Of a stretch of DNA of 64,000 bases, positions 11,496 through 21,843 are shown in pieces. The stretch is taken from contig CM041292.1 of assembly GCA_023052935.1 (NCBI GenBank), positions 150,960,939 through 151,024,938 on the forward strand, given 5' to 3'. Below the pieces are notes generated by a model. That model did no database searches, was not told the DNA's origin, and saw only the letters and a list, made by a program, of their open reading frames with translations. How positions within the stretch are numbered: the first letter of the stretch is position 1; the number at the start of each line of letters is the position of its first letter. The position numbers and the translations under genes are program-made. This DNA is from Piezodorus guildinii. Taxonomy: Eukaryota > Arthropoda > Insecta > Hemiptera > Pentatomidae.

Positions 11496-11762
11496 GATTA
11501 ATTTACTTAATAATACATATATAACTGAATTGTCAAAACAACTATATAAATTGTTGTACTAGAAATAATGAACTATTGTGTAATAATTTGCTGCTTGTTT
11601 TAATTTGATCTTAAGCAAACTATGAATTTTATTCAATTAATTTATAAATCAATAAATAATTAATCCATCCATGATCTGTCAATTTTTTTTTTTTTCTTTG
11701 CAGAATATGAAAAAAAGTAAAAAAATTGGGGTATATAATACTCTTTTATCAAACGATTGCCA

Positions 11763-11793
11763 AACGTTTCGGCAAATATGCCGTCTTCAGGTG
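11763..11793 (-). ncRNA. Hammerhead-like motif, possible Penelope-like remnant
   Basis: Read on the minus strand this gives CTGAAGA, a stem-loop CGGCA-TATT-TGCCG, then AAACG. This approximates the hammerhead core (CUGANGA, stem II, GAAA) found in Penelope-like retroelements. The base next to stem II does not fit the canonical core perfectly. No Penelope RT is seen nearby, so this may be an isolated terminal fragment. Confidence 0.3.
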
Positions 11794-11907
11794 AATAAAC
11801 AATTTTTTATCTGAAAGCTCACAATTATACTTTCCTTAATATAACCATTCTAAATATGTTTATAGAATATAAAACATTATTTCATTATAAAAAAATATAG
11901 ATGTTAT

Positions 11908-12050
11908 TATTTTTTTTTTCTTAATAATTATTGAGATATATTAAAATGTATTTCAAAATGAACCATAGTAACAGTGGTATGAGACCACATTCATACAATA
12001 TATACAGAAAATAATGATAAAGTCAGATTACATAAAATAGAAAAAAAATT
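11908..12050 (-). mobile_element. Jockey J2-type 3' tail
   Basis: The minus strand reads like the last ~140 bp of J2 elements (TGTAATCTGACTTTATC, TGTATGAATGTGGTCTCAT, then an A-rich end). It is heavily 5'-truncated. No TSD was recognised. Confidence 0.55.
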
Positions 12051-12949
12051 AATTCCTATTTATACAAAAAAACAATCTATTATTCAGATAAATACTAAGT
12101 TGACAAATGAATAATCATAATGCGCACAGTCATAACTAAATACAATATTTACAATCTGCTAAAGGAACCCCTGACTAGACTTTTCCCTAAATAGAATCAA
12201 TTGTGATGTTTACGTTATAAAATTATATTAAATAAACTGTCCATTTAAAAGGCATATTTAATTAAGGCTGTTTATATTAAAATTATTATATTTTGAGTAG
12301 TGAAATAATATTAGAATACCTGGAGTGAGGAATCATGTTTTAATGTTGTTCTTTCATTCGTGATAATTTTTATATTTACTTAGTTAACTCTAGAGGTCAT
12401 TATGAACAAGAATAGTTAATAAGCTTAGATATTGAACGATGCCTCCAAAGGAGAAAAGAAAATCAATCAGTTAAAAGGAAAGAATTGTTGCCGAGAAATC
12501 ATCCAGTTGAGCAGATCTGGGCTATACCTGAACCAATCTGGAGAAAAACGAACAGGTGTGGTCAGTAGTGCTTTGTATCTTGGAGAAACGCAACAGATGC
12601 TAACATCTGCCATCTATAAACCTGTGGTTTTTTTTTTCATCGGTTCAAAGCCGATGGTCTACAGTTTCCTAAGCTTTGTTTGCTTTCCTGTTTAGCACTG
12701 GGAACTACCATATGTTTTGAAGCGGCTTAGAAACAGGGATTTTCCCATGTTTGGTAAACATACTAACGCACATGCACATACACACACAGATGGCACTGGA
12801 TAGGAAACCAAGAGCAGCAAATTATTTAAAAGCTTAGTCGGCAATTTTTTATTTATATATATAAAAAAAATCATTTAGGGATATATATGAATATCAATAA
12901 TTTTTTTTTTAATTCGGTGGATGGTAGTTTTCGAAATACGATTGAATTT
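12051..12949. other. No gene recognised
   Basis: An 87-codon open frame at 12432-12695 has no recognisable motif. A short hairpin (CATCGG/CCGATG) lies near 12637-12655. No evidence for a gene. Confidence 0.4.
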
Positions 12950-13520
12950 CTGTATTCGAACGTATGTAAGATAATATTTTATACCTTTCTAAATTCATAT
13001 CTACGTTAGCGTTCTTACGGTCATAAAATAAATAAATAATATAAACTTCTTATAGAAATATTTTCTTTTTTCTCCTTTTGTTGGTAAATTTGTTCAACTT
13101 ATATATTTCCCCGTTTTTTATCAATGGTAATCTAACAACATACGGTTTATTTTTTCTGATCAACAAAATTAAAGGTACGTTAGACGAGAAAATTTGAAAT
13201 AACGGCATTTAATTTAATCTACATCATATTAAAGCCTATTAAATTGTACATCAATATAGCGAATTTAATTACAATCTTTACAGCCGTTTGTAAAAAAAAA
13301 ATGTAAAAAGGTGCATCTTACACTGTATAAAGTAGCACTTCAGATCAGCTGGTGTTTGTGAAAACGTTGTAGTGTAACATCTCAGGTATATTATACCTTT
13401 CTAAAATATCAAATTTCAGTTTTATAAAACTTTTTGTTTTCGTGCTGTACTTACCACAAAAATTAGGGTATACATACATATTTTCGATATACTTGGTTAT
13501 TTGAACTCTATTGCTCATTT
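12950..13520 (+). repeat. HINE-like repeat, middle and 3' part
   Basis: Internal family blocks occur in order: the CATATTAAAGCC phrase, GTATAAAGTAGC, AAATTTCAGTTTTATAAAAC, CTTACCACA and ACTTGGTTATTTGAAC. The 5' end and terminal GTAAGTGAAAGT are missing. Directly afterwards a Jockey J3 fragment begins. Confidence 0.6.
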
Positions 13521-13559
13521 GAAATATTGGGTTGGCAAATTTTAGGGCTTCCGCTGTAG

Positions 13560-14158
13560 CATCAACCGATATGCGATTTAGATGCGTTAAATGAATAACC
13601 CAGACGTGAAACAGAAACGATTATGCCTAAACTGGAGATTGAAATTAATGTACTCTATTCTTTATAAACGATCCATACTGACAATTAGGGAACGACTGAA
13701 TAATTTTACCTACCTTTTAAAACCATTTGCATGCGCATCTCAAATTTTTGGAACCGCAAAAAACGATTCACAATACTTTTCAATCGAAAACGTTGAGAAT
13801 AATAGCACGCTCACCCTGGTACGACAGTAATAAAACTTTACATACAGACCTGCATACACCTACTGCTCAAGACTACATTCAAATTTTATGAATGAGATTC
13901 CATGGCAAAACTTCATGGACAACAACATCCTCGTTCCAAATATGGCGACAACGGACTTGCCGGAACTCACCAGAAGAAGGCTGAAAAAGGGCTCGTTGAG
14001 GGATGTCCTTGTTTAAAACTTAAGATCTTCACGTTAGGAGGAGGTGTGGCTTGGTACTGACCTCCCTCATGCTTGACATGCCTCTTACGGATCTGCTTAC
14101 TGTCGCAGAAAAGTGACAGGTGTAGATCATAATAAAGAAATATTATAAAAAAATAAAC
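13560..14158 (+). mobile_element. Jockey LINE, family J3, 5'-truncated
   Basis: The 3' end of a third Jockey family, unlike J1 or J2 at nucleotide level. It holds the C-terminal third of ORF2 and a 3' UTR ending AATAAAG, an A-rich tract and AAACAAACAAACC. Just upstream, TTGGGTTGGCAAATTTTAGG (from 13528) looks like a mariner end, so the 5' boundary is uncertain. Confidence 0.6.
13580..14016 (+). pseudogene. Jockey J3 ORF2 C-terminus, broken
   Basis: This matches the region downstream of the RT active site in Jockey proteins: a KxxLNWRLKLMY...LTIRERL segment, LFGTAK-like text (seen as IFGTAKNDS), then LHTDLHTPTAQDYIQI-like and RRRLKRA text in a shifted frame. At least two frameshifts occur (about 13750 and 13830). 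The last recognisable codons end near 14016. Identification rests on resemblance of residue spacing to the J1/J2 C-termini in this window. Confidence 0.55.
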
Positions 14159-14544
14159 AAACAAACCATTTAAATATAATCTAACTACAATAACACGATT
14201 CTAGAATATTGAACAATGGAAATTTATGAATTATTACGAACAAAAAAAAAACCTAGGAAATTTCTCTGCTAAAGTGAATATTCCCCCTATCATGACAAAT
14301 CCATATTTTATCCAGCTAAGGAGATTAAATGAAGCAGTTTAATAGCCTCCAGCTCATTACTCATCGTCAGTTAGCTGCTGGCGTATCGAAGGCGGCACCC
14401 CGCTCTCCTCAGCCCTTCTACTCTTCAACAGGTATCCTTTTCAACATCATCTCAGCAACAGTTTGCTTCAGGTTGGAAAGTAAAGAAAATGTATTTAAAA
14501 AATACATCAATATTGTTAATGTTCGGTAGTTGTTTTTAAATTCA
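14159..14544. other. No gene recognised
   Basis: A 66-codon open frame at 14329-14529 lies in a slightly GC-richer patch but has no recognisable motif. Nothing else is seen. Confidence 0.4.
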
Positions 14545-15327
14545 TTTGAAGCCACTTTATGATACTGTCGCGAATTAGACGATGCTACAGCAAAGTCCTA
14601 AATGTTACATTTTCGGGTTTGATTATGATAGAGATCTTAAACCATTACCTGACATCCCACAGGCTTGAGTCCACCAGCTTACGTCCCCTCCAGAGGACGA
14701 CTTTGGAAGGATTTTTTTTTTCTCTACTAATTCTAATTCTTTTATTTTATTCCCCTTCCTAATCCCTTGGCACAATCCCTATCTGATTCCAATCAGCCCT
14801 ATACCTAAACCCTCCTCGTAGGCTCAAGCGGCAGTGGCCCAAATATTTCTTGTAAATATGCCATTGAAGTGCTGGCTTCTCAACTCTGAGTGTATGTGGC
14901 TCTAGCGCCCTCACTCATCCTCCACTGGCTCTCAAGACTAGTGACGCGGCTGAATGAGAAACGTAGGGATCTCCTGGCATTATTCCTCAACACCCACTAG
15001 TGGGTCTCGAGGTTTCATCCGGAGTAGTGTGTTAATAATGTATTTAGGTATGAACGCGGCCAAGGTTGTTATTATTTTAATTTATTATATCCTTCTTAAA
15101 CTTTTATTTTACTTTTTTTTCTTTATTTAGTCATTATTCAATTCTTCTCGTGATTACTAATTTTATTTTTGTTTATTTTTTATATTTGGGATATATGAAC
15201 ATGAATGTATTATCTCTAAATTAACAAGTTAAAATTTTAAAAAAAATCTTAAGCCATCAGCCGGGTTTGAAACGAGATAATGGGCATAGTAGGTTGAATG
15301 CTAGCCAAAATATCACAGGTGACCCCA
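14545..15327 (-). mobile_element. SINE-A split by a Jockey insertion
   Basis: The minus-strand tRNA-like head is at 15245-15327 (B-box-like GTTTCAAACCC). The SINE tail is at 14545-14720. The complete SINE at 33.8-34.1 kb shows these pieces are normally adjacent across an A/T-rich linker. The Jockey fragment between them must have inserted later. Confidence 0.6.
14722..15244 (+). mobile_element. Jockey LINE, 5'-truncated, nested in a SINE
   Basis: Contains the last codons of ORF2 (a PLAQSL-like stretch, then a decayed RLKRQW-like stretch), part of the family 3' UTR (GGCTCTCAAGACTAGTGACG, GACGCGGCTGA) and an A-rich end. It is the inserted sequence interrupting SINE-A. The ORF2 text is badly decayed, so it is clearly old. 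Confidence 0.6.
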
Positions 15328-16397
15328 TTGGTGTATAGTTATCAATGTCACTCTCAGAACTGCCTTCAGAGGAACAAGGAGGTTAAAAATCGTTAGGGAT
15401 GCCAAGTTGGTCAAAAATATTTTTCCCAAACACTGTCTACACACATCGTAATTTAAAAATAAAGAACAAGTTGTAACTGAAAGCAGTATAAAACAATACT
15501 TTTTATTCTAATACTTTAGTTTAGCTTTTTTTTATTTTTACAATTTTTATTCGGTCCACCATTCTTTAGAGGAGAAAGAGGCGCGACCAACGACACCCAT
15601 GATAAATATAAATAATTATATGTTTACGATGATCCGCCCCTTTTCTCTGGATTTAGATTTTATAAAAAATAAATAAATAAAAACGTTGCAAGTGATTAGA
15701 CAATGGTTTATTATTTCCAAATAAGTATATTAGGGTATAACTGTTTAAAAGCAAGTAACTATTATGAAAAGTTATAAATAATTAAAAGGAAATGTCATAT
15801 CACCACTACTGATTTCAAAACGCAATATCTCTGCTAGTTCTGAACCAATTTCCATGATTATTTTTTTGGAAATTTAATTGGTATTTACTTATTAATGAAT
15901 TAGGAAAAATCGATTTTTTTTTATTCTTCATTTTGAGGGGAGAGGTGGTAATCTTCTTTTTTTTTTTGTCGGTTACAAAATTTATGATTGAAAATAATAA
16001 ACGAGAACGAATATAATCTGTTATATAAAAGCTAAAATGTTCATAGATTAATTGAAAATATATTAAATTTAAATGTTTATATTATTTAATCTGAAAGAAT
16101 GTTCCAAACTTGCTTTTTTGAGACGTGCATCATTTTTTTTTTAAATTGTTTAATAATCATTAAATATTTGAGAATCATTATTCAGAAAGGTAAAGTTAAA
16201 ACCTAATGTACGTAATGAATGTACGCATAAGAGGCTGAACACCTTTTTCTCACCTCCTTTGTATAATAGAAAGATGAAGTCAGTATTTGGAATAGAAAAA
16301 GGCGGTTGAAAACAATTATGAATTTTTCCTTCTCTTAAATAAATAAATAAAAAATTTCGATGCCTCATCTGATAGATAAGTCGAATTTTAATGAGGT
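15328..16397. other. No gene recognised
   Basis: AT-rich DNA with short homopolymers. A minus-strand 88-codon open frame (16150-16416) has no recognisable motif and runs into a Jockey insertion. Confidence 0.45.
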
Positions 16398-16409
16398 TAG
16401 TTATGTGAT

Positions 16410-16989
16410 AATCCAAAGTTCTACGAACAATAGTTAATGTTCCCTATTATGTTTCCAACTATACCTTACACCACGACCTTAATATTCCATTTATTTTAGA
16501 TCTGGTATCATCCAAATTTGCAAATTCCATCAGAACCTTCTTCATCATCCTAATCCTTTAGCTCAATCCCTCTCCAGCTCCACCCACCCCTACAATCCTC
16601 CACGAAGATGGAAACGGCAGTGGCCCCGCGATGTTCTGTAAACATTTATACTGGAGTTCTGACACTGGTCAGATACTCCACTCATGTACTGTATGTTTGT
16701 GGCTATTACGCCCTAATTCAGCCTCTACTGGCTAAGAACAGTGATGCGGCTGAGAGAGAGGCGCTGGGATCTCTTGGATTCCGCTTTTTTCCTCCACAAG
16801 TGGAGGGAAAAGCCCAATCTGGGGTCCCCTTAGCATTGTATATATATGAATTTATTTATTTTCTATTTTATGTAATTTGACTATTATTATTATTTTCTGT
16901 ATATATTGTATGAATGTGGTCTCATATCAGTATTACTATTGTTCATTCCGAAACAGATTGTAATAATTCTCAATAAATAAATATTTAAC
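16410..16989 (+). mobile_element. Jockey LINE J2, 5'-truncated, with TSD
   Basis: Flanked by the 12-bp repeat TAGTTATGTGAT at 16398-16409 and 16990-17001. It holds the C-terminus of ORF2 (from the TIVN segment to a stop around 16639), a conserved 3' UTR and AATAAATAAAT. The post-stop hairpin TCTGAC-ACTG-GTCAGA is preserved at about 16658-16673. It is a dead-on-arrival insertion, moderately diverged from the copy at 20-25 kb. Confidence 0.88.
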
Positions 16990-17001
16990 TAGTTATGTGA
17001 T

Positions 17002-17785
17002 GATAATACTTGGCTATTATCTGTTTTCTGGTTGAACTTAAATATAACGTTTTATGATCAGTGCTAGCATGTTTTGCTTTAGAGTAGTACAGAGCATTGA
17101 AGTATCTGGTGCTTGGATGCTAGATTAAAGAGACTCATGAACTGCTCCTTGTAATTTGTTCCCTTGCACCCCTCGCCAACTTATGGCACTCACTCACTAT
17201 TACACCGGGTTGAAATGGTTATTCCCCTTCGTTGCTTCGACAATATTTCCCTTGCTCCCTCCCCTCTTCCTCATTCTCATCACTATCTCCCTCCTACATT
17301 GCCCTGGCATTAATTCTAAAACCATCAACGAGCTCTCCTGTACCAACCACTATATCCACCCCCCTCATACCCCGCAATTCAAGATAAGCTGCCAGTATTA
17401 TGAAGAGGGCGAATCATGACAATAATAATCGGTTTAACATTTATACAATAATTTTGTAGGTTAGAGGAATCTACTACTTTATATGTTTCATACTTCATCA
17501 GAAAAAGTCAAACATGTCTACTTGATGTGCAAGCTTAGAAGCATAATTGATATCAAATTAAAGTAGAGAAATTTCCCTGAAGATTAAGATGCCCAACACC
17601 CAAAAGAAAAGGAAAGTAAGTGTCACACAACGTCATGCATAAAATTAAATTTTAATATTTCTAAGGATATACGGACATTCAAAGGATCTATTACTCTTAT
17701 ATCGTTAGGTTTTGAATTTCCTTGAAAAGGTGTAAACAAATCTACCTTCATATGCTGATCAAGGGTACGATGAGGCACGAAATAA
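17002..17785. other. No gene recognised; CT-rich patch
   Basis: 17156-17420 is pyrimidine-rich and contains an 87-codon open frame with a hydrophobic stretch. The composition bias alone can produce that. No motif, exon signature or repeat family was recognised. Confidence 0.4.
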
Positions 17786-17791
17786 AAAAAA

Positions 17792-18686
17792 TCTGGTGCG
17801 GGTAACACACGACTTTCACTTACCTCTGTTTTTAAAATCGATTAAAGAATTTTCAAATACAGGAAGAAATAAAAATACGTGAAACTATTAAAGAATTAAT
17901 TAAGTCGAATTTATGCAGAAACATGTGTTTTATGAAAAAATCTCTTATATTATTATCTAAAATAATCAATTAGTTTTATCTTCTTTTCATCACTCTCTAT
18001 TAACTTTTAAAAGCTTGAGTATAAGATAATATTTTTTCCAAAATCTTTAGCTTTCCAACGGTATATCATACATGTATATTACTGCTCTTATGTTCAAAAA
18101 CAAAAAATTACATTAAAAAAATATTTTATCTGTTTTCTCCTTTAGTTGGGTATCGAATTTATTCAATTTATATATTTACCTGTTTTTCATCAGTGGTAAC
18201 AAGATAATATAAGTTATTTTTATAGGATCAACAAAATTAAAGGTACTTTAGGGGAAGAAAATATAAAATATCGGCATTTAAGCCCTGTCAGACCATTTTA
18301 ATCGATTGAAACCTAAATTATATTAAAGCCCATTAAATTTTACATCGATATATCGAGTTTAATCAAAATCGTCGGAACCGTTTTCGAGAAAATCGAAGAA
18401 AGTTACAAAATGCATGGTATAAAGTGGCTCTTCTGGTTAGCTCATTTTGATGTTTGTAGCGTCTCGGGCGTATATTTGTCTTAAATATGAAATTTCAGTT
18501 TCATAGGACTTACCGTTTCTGCCCGGGAGTTACCACACACATACACACACACACAGACCTTTTTGCGGGACTTGGTTATTTGGACTCAGGGGACCCCAAA
18601 ATGAATATTTCCGTTGAAAACTGGAATTCGAAAATGTTCACGATCGCAATACTTTCCCTTACTATATACAGTAAGTGAAAGTAAAA
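17792..18686 (+). repeat. HINE-like repeat, near-complete copy
   Basis: It runs from TCTGGTGCGGGTAACACACG to AGTAAGTGAAAGTAAAAA. Near the 5' end is ACTTTCACTTAC, and near the 3' end its exact reverse complement GTAAGTGAAAGT: subterminal inverted repeats. A short CA tract lies at about 18535-18555. There is no coding capacity. The architecture recalls Helentron-associated INE/DINE-1 elements, but that assignment is inference. Confidence 0.75.
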
Positions 18687-18763
18687 AGAATCATCAGAAA
18701 GAAAATTAGTGCTTAATATGTATCTTACAATTGGCTAGTCATATTGTGGGAGCCGATACTAAA

Positions 18764-18772
18764 ACTAAAAAA

Positions 18773-18818
<46 letters not shown>
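18764..18818. repeat. A-run plus (TA)n microsatellite
   Basis: A homopolymer of A followed by a TA dinucleotide repeat. No other content is recognised between 18690 and 19100. Confidence 0.9.
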
Positions 18819-18819
<1 letters not shown>

Positions 18820-19099
18820 CAAAATTGGTTAATTGGAAGAATTTTAAATAATTAGTAGGTTCCTAAATCTTTCAAAAACAGTTTATTTCAATAAACCTTA
18901 AAACGAACCAACGTTTACTGTCATTGATCATATTAAGAGTTTTCTTTTATCTAGTTGGAATTACGATGATCTTCCGAATGAATATCTATAATTTTTTTTT
19001 TTTTTAGTTCGATTAGTTTAGAACGCATTTTTTTAACTGCTTAAGGATTTTTTTTTCTAGGTAGAATAAATACTATAACAAAACATACTATAACAAGTA

Positions 19100-19345
19100 T
19101 ACAGGTGGGGATAGTGGGTAGCATTGCCTTCATTGCCCACTGTTTAAAACCCGGCTGATGGCTCAAGGGATTTTTAATGAGAGTTTCTTTAAAGGGAACT
19201 TAAAATTATGGTCTTGGGACTGTGTTACGTTAGATTCTTGTCAAAGATCCCTATCCTATTTAAACCTAGATAGCCGAAATTTAGGGCTCTCATAGCATTA
19301 AATATTTGCAGTCTTCAAAAAGTTATAAAATTGCAAAAAGATAAA
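19100..19345 (+). mobile_element. SINE-A, degraded copy
   Basis: A tRNA-like head (GTGGGTAGCATTGCC; B-box-like GTTTAAAACCC) is followed by the family tail phrases AAGATCCCTATCCTA and AAATTTAGGGCTC. The linker has drifted and no clean TSD was found. Confidence 0.55.
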
Positions 19346-20177
19346 TATAAACATAAAGGCATAAATCGTATATATAATAAGTAATTCAAATTATAAACAA
19401 TCGGAAAATATATATAAATATATGTGTATTTAATATTAATGTTTTGATCTTTTAGTAAAAGATAAAACCATACTCATCCTCCGAACCGTAACCCATACCC
19501 ATACCAAAACCATACTCATCCTCCGAACTTGCGAATAGTTCGTGCTTCTGCTAATAGATAGCGCTAGGGCATAACTATTCAGTTGTCCATCATATTATCA
19601 AAGACCATGTTTTATTTATTAATAATATTGCCTTTTCATGTTGTATTTATATTATTGTACATATGTAAGATATTACCTATTTTAATTAATTTGTATAGTA
19701 TACATAACATTGTATATTCTCCTACGTGTAAAATGATGTTGCGATTATTTGATTCCACCACTCTTAAATGACGCGAAGGATTTTGATACGGTTTCCTATA
19801 TCGTTTATCGTTAGCAGCGATTCCAAACGAAAAGTTTTGTAGACCCTTCACCCAATCAGTAAACTGGTACGGAACCCCTAAATAAAAAAACAACAACAAA
19901 ATAGTAGACTATATATTATCAAAAACCCTTATCCAATTGGCTCTAAAGAATTCACGACTCATTGAAAAATGCGTTTGCAAATTAAAGTTCTTTTCTAAGT
20001 TTAAAAGGCACTAATTGTAAGTTCATATTTTATTTCATTCTCCTGGTTTCAAGAACAAAACTTCTTACATTAAGTAAAATATATATATATATCATTTTCA
20101 TTTTCAGGTATCCTTTAAACTTTTTTTATTAAAATAATGGACAAGCGATTTAATGACCACGATTGAAATAATTTATT
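19346..20177. other. No gene; short direct repeat
   Basis: The phrase AAACCATACTCATCCTCCGA occurs twice, about 41 bp apart (near 19464 and 19505). Otherwise AT-rich with no recognisable gene. Confidence 0.4.
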
Positions 20178-20421
20178 AAAAGTAATCAGCAAGATCAGCT
20201 GATGCGCTCGATGATAACAGTCATACGTTACTTCGTCTCTCAGATTTTTGCTTTTTTCAGTAGGAATTCGCTTGAGTTCAGTCTGGAAAACATCACTAGA
20301 CCTCAGGAATACTACAGCAGTGAATATTGGAGAAATTTCGGTAAGCAAAGTTATAATTTACTTTGTACAATCACGAAAAAGTGAAAGGAGGGTCACTGAT
20401 CAGCTGATTGCCGCTAGCTCG

Positions 20422-20437
20422 GCAAGCTCGGGCTTGC
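20422..20437 (+). other. J2 5' UTR hairpin
   Basis: GCAAGC-TCGG-GCTTGC is a perfect 6-bp stem with a 4-nt loop, about 90 nt before ORF1. It is identical in the minus-strand J2 copy. Possible roles in packaging or translation are unproven. Confidence 0.45.
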
Positions 20438-20526
20438 TTTTCTTTTCCTTATCTTTCTTTTATTTATTTTTTTCCTTCTTATTCTTATTCCATTATATAT
20501 TTATTCCTATTTATTTTTTTTAATCA

Positions 20527-21843
20527 ATGCGATATTTTCATCAAGTGATGTCCTCGAAAGTTACAAGTAAAAGATCTAGATCTGCAGGTTCAAACTCGTC
20601 TCCCACAAAAAAGGGACCTCGCCGTGATAATAATAAAAAAATGATTCCACCAGCGACTGCTTCAGCTACCTCTTTAGGATCTGAACCACAGCCTAGAACA
20701 TCATCACAAGGATAAACTGAAGAATCGCTGTTTTTTACACCGAACCCATTTCAGATCCTTCAAATTGAAAAAGAAACAATGGAATCTTCTCCTATACCAA
20801 AAGAACCACAACCTCCACCAATATTTGTTAAAAATATTAAAAACTTTCAACTACTGTGTGCGCATCTAAACAAATTAACCGATCCTGACAGTTATTATTG
20901 TATAAGTAGAACCAGTGATACTAAAATATCCCCGACTACCGTCGAAACCTACAGAAAAATAGTAAAATATCTGACGGAGACCAAAGCTGATTTTCATACA
21001 TATCAGTTACGCCAGGAGAGAGCTTTAAGGGTTGTGATTAGAAACCTACACCCTTCGACACCAGCAGCAGCTATCCTAGAAGAACTGACGGAGATAGGCT
21101 ATAAAGTGCGACAAGTCACCAACGTCCTAAAAGATAAAATTCCACTGCCTCTATTCTTTGTGGACTTGGAACCATCAGCAGGAGTTGAAAAAATTTATGA
21201 CCTCAATAGATTATACTATACTAGCGTAAGAGTTGAAAAACCTTACACTAAGAAAGAAATAGTACAGTGCCACAATTGTCAGGCATATGGTCATACTAGA
21301 AGTTATTGTCACCACATACCACGCTGTGTGAAATGCGGTGAACAACATAAGTCAGAAGAATGTACAAGACCAAGATCAACACCCGCTGTTTGTGCTCTGT
21401 GCCTCAAGGACCACCCGGCTAGCTACAAGGGATGTCAAATCTACAAGAACCTCAAAAGCAGATACCAAAAACCTCAGAATCTGGCTGAAACAGCTGAACC
21501 GATCAGAAGCAGAAGACAACCTTCAAAAACAATTGATTCCAATGTTACATTTGCCCATCTACTTGGAGGTGGGAACCAGAACAAAGAGGCCGAGGCCCTG
21601 CCGGAACAACGCACACTTCAAAATCCTCAAACCGTTCCACAACCAACTATTCCTCAAAATTTACCCAACCCTCAAAAACCTCATCCAAATCAAATTTCTC
21701 ATATTCCTCCTCCATCAAATGTCTCAGACCTTACAAGTTTGATGACATCCTTCATCACTGAAATCAAATCCCTCGTTATGCCGCTAATATCACTACTTAC
21801 TAATCTTGTATCAAACTTAATCCCTTCCTTAAAAAATCCTTAA
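20527..21843 (+). pseudogene. Jockey J2 ORF1 (RNA-binding Gag-like), one nonsense codon
   Basis: ORF1p binds the element RNA and escorts it to the nucleus. The frame matches the intact 438-residue minus-strand copy throughout but has a TAA at 20713-20715 where that copy has ATG. A basic, serine-rich N-terminus is followed by an RRM-like/pre-C2HC region and three zinc knuckles from about codon 250 (C-x2-C-x4-H-x4-C, C-x2-C-x3-H-x4-C, C-x2-C-x3-H-x6-C). A restart at the ATG of 20779 would give a 354-residue product that keeps the knuckles. The stop TAA abuts the ORF2 ATG in the same frame. Confidence 0.85.

Noticed and set aside
13528..13560. Third mariner element
   Set aside because: TTGGGTTGGCAAATTTTAGG looks like a mariner end, but no partner end or transposase text follows, and a Jockey fragment begins there instead.
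17156..17419. Small membrane protein gene
   Set aside because: The hydrophobic run follows from pyrimidine-rich DNA. No conserved motif or splice context was found.
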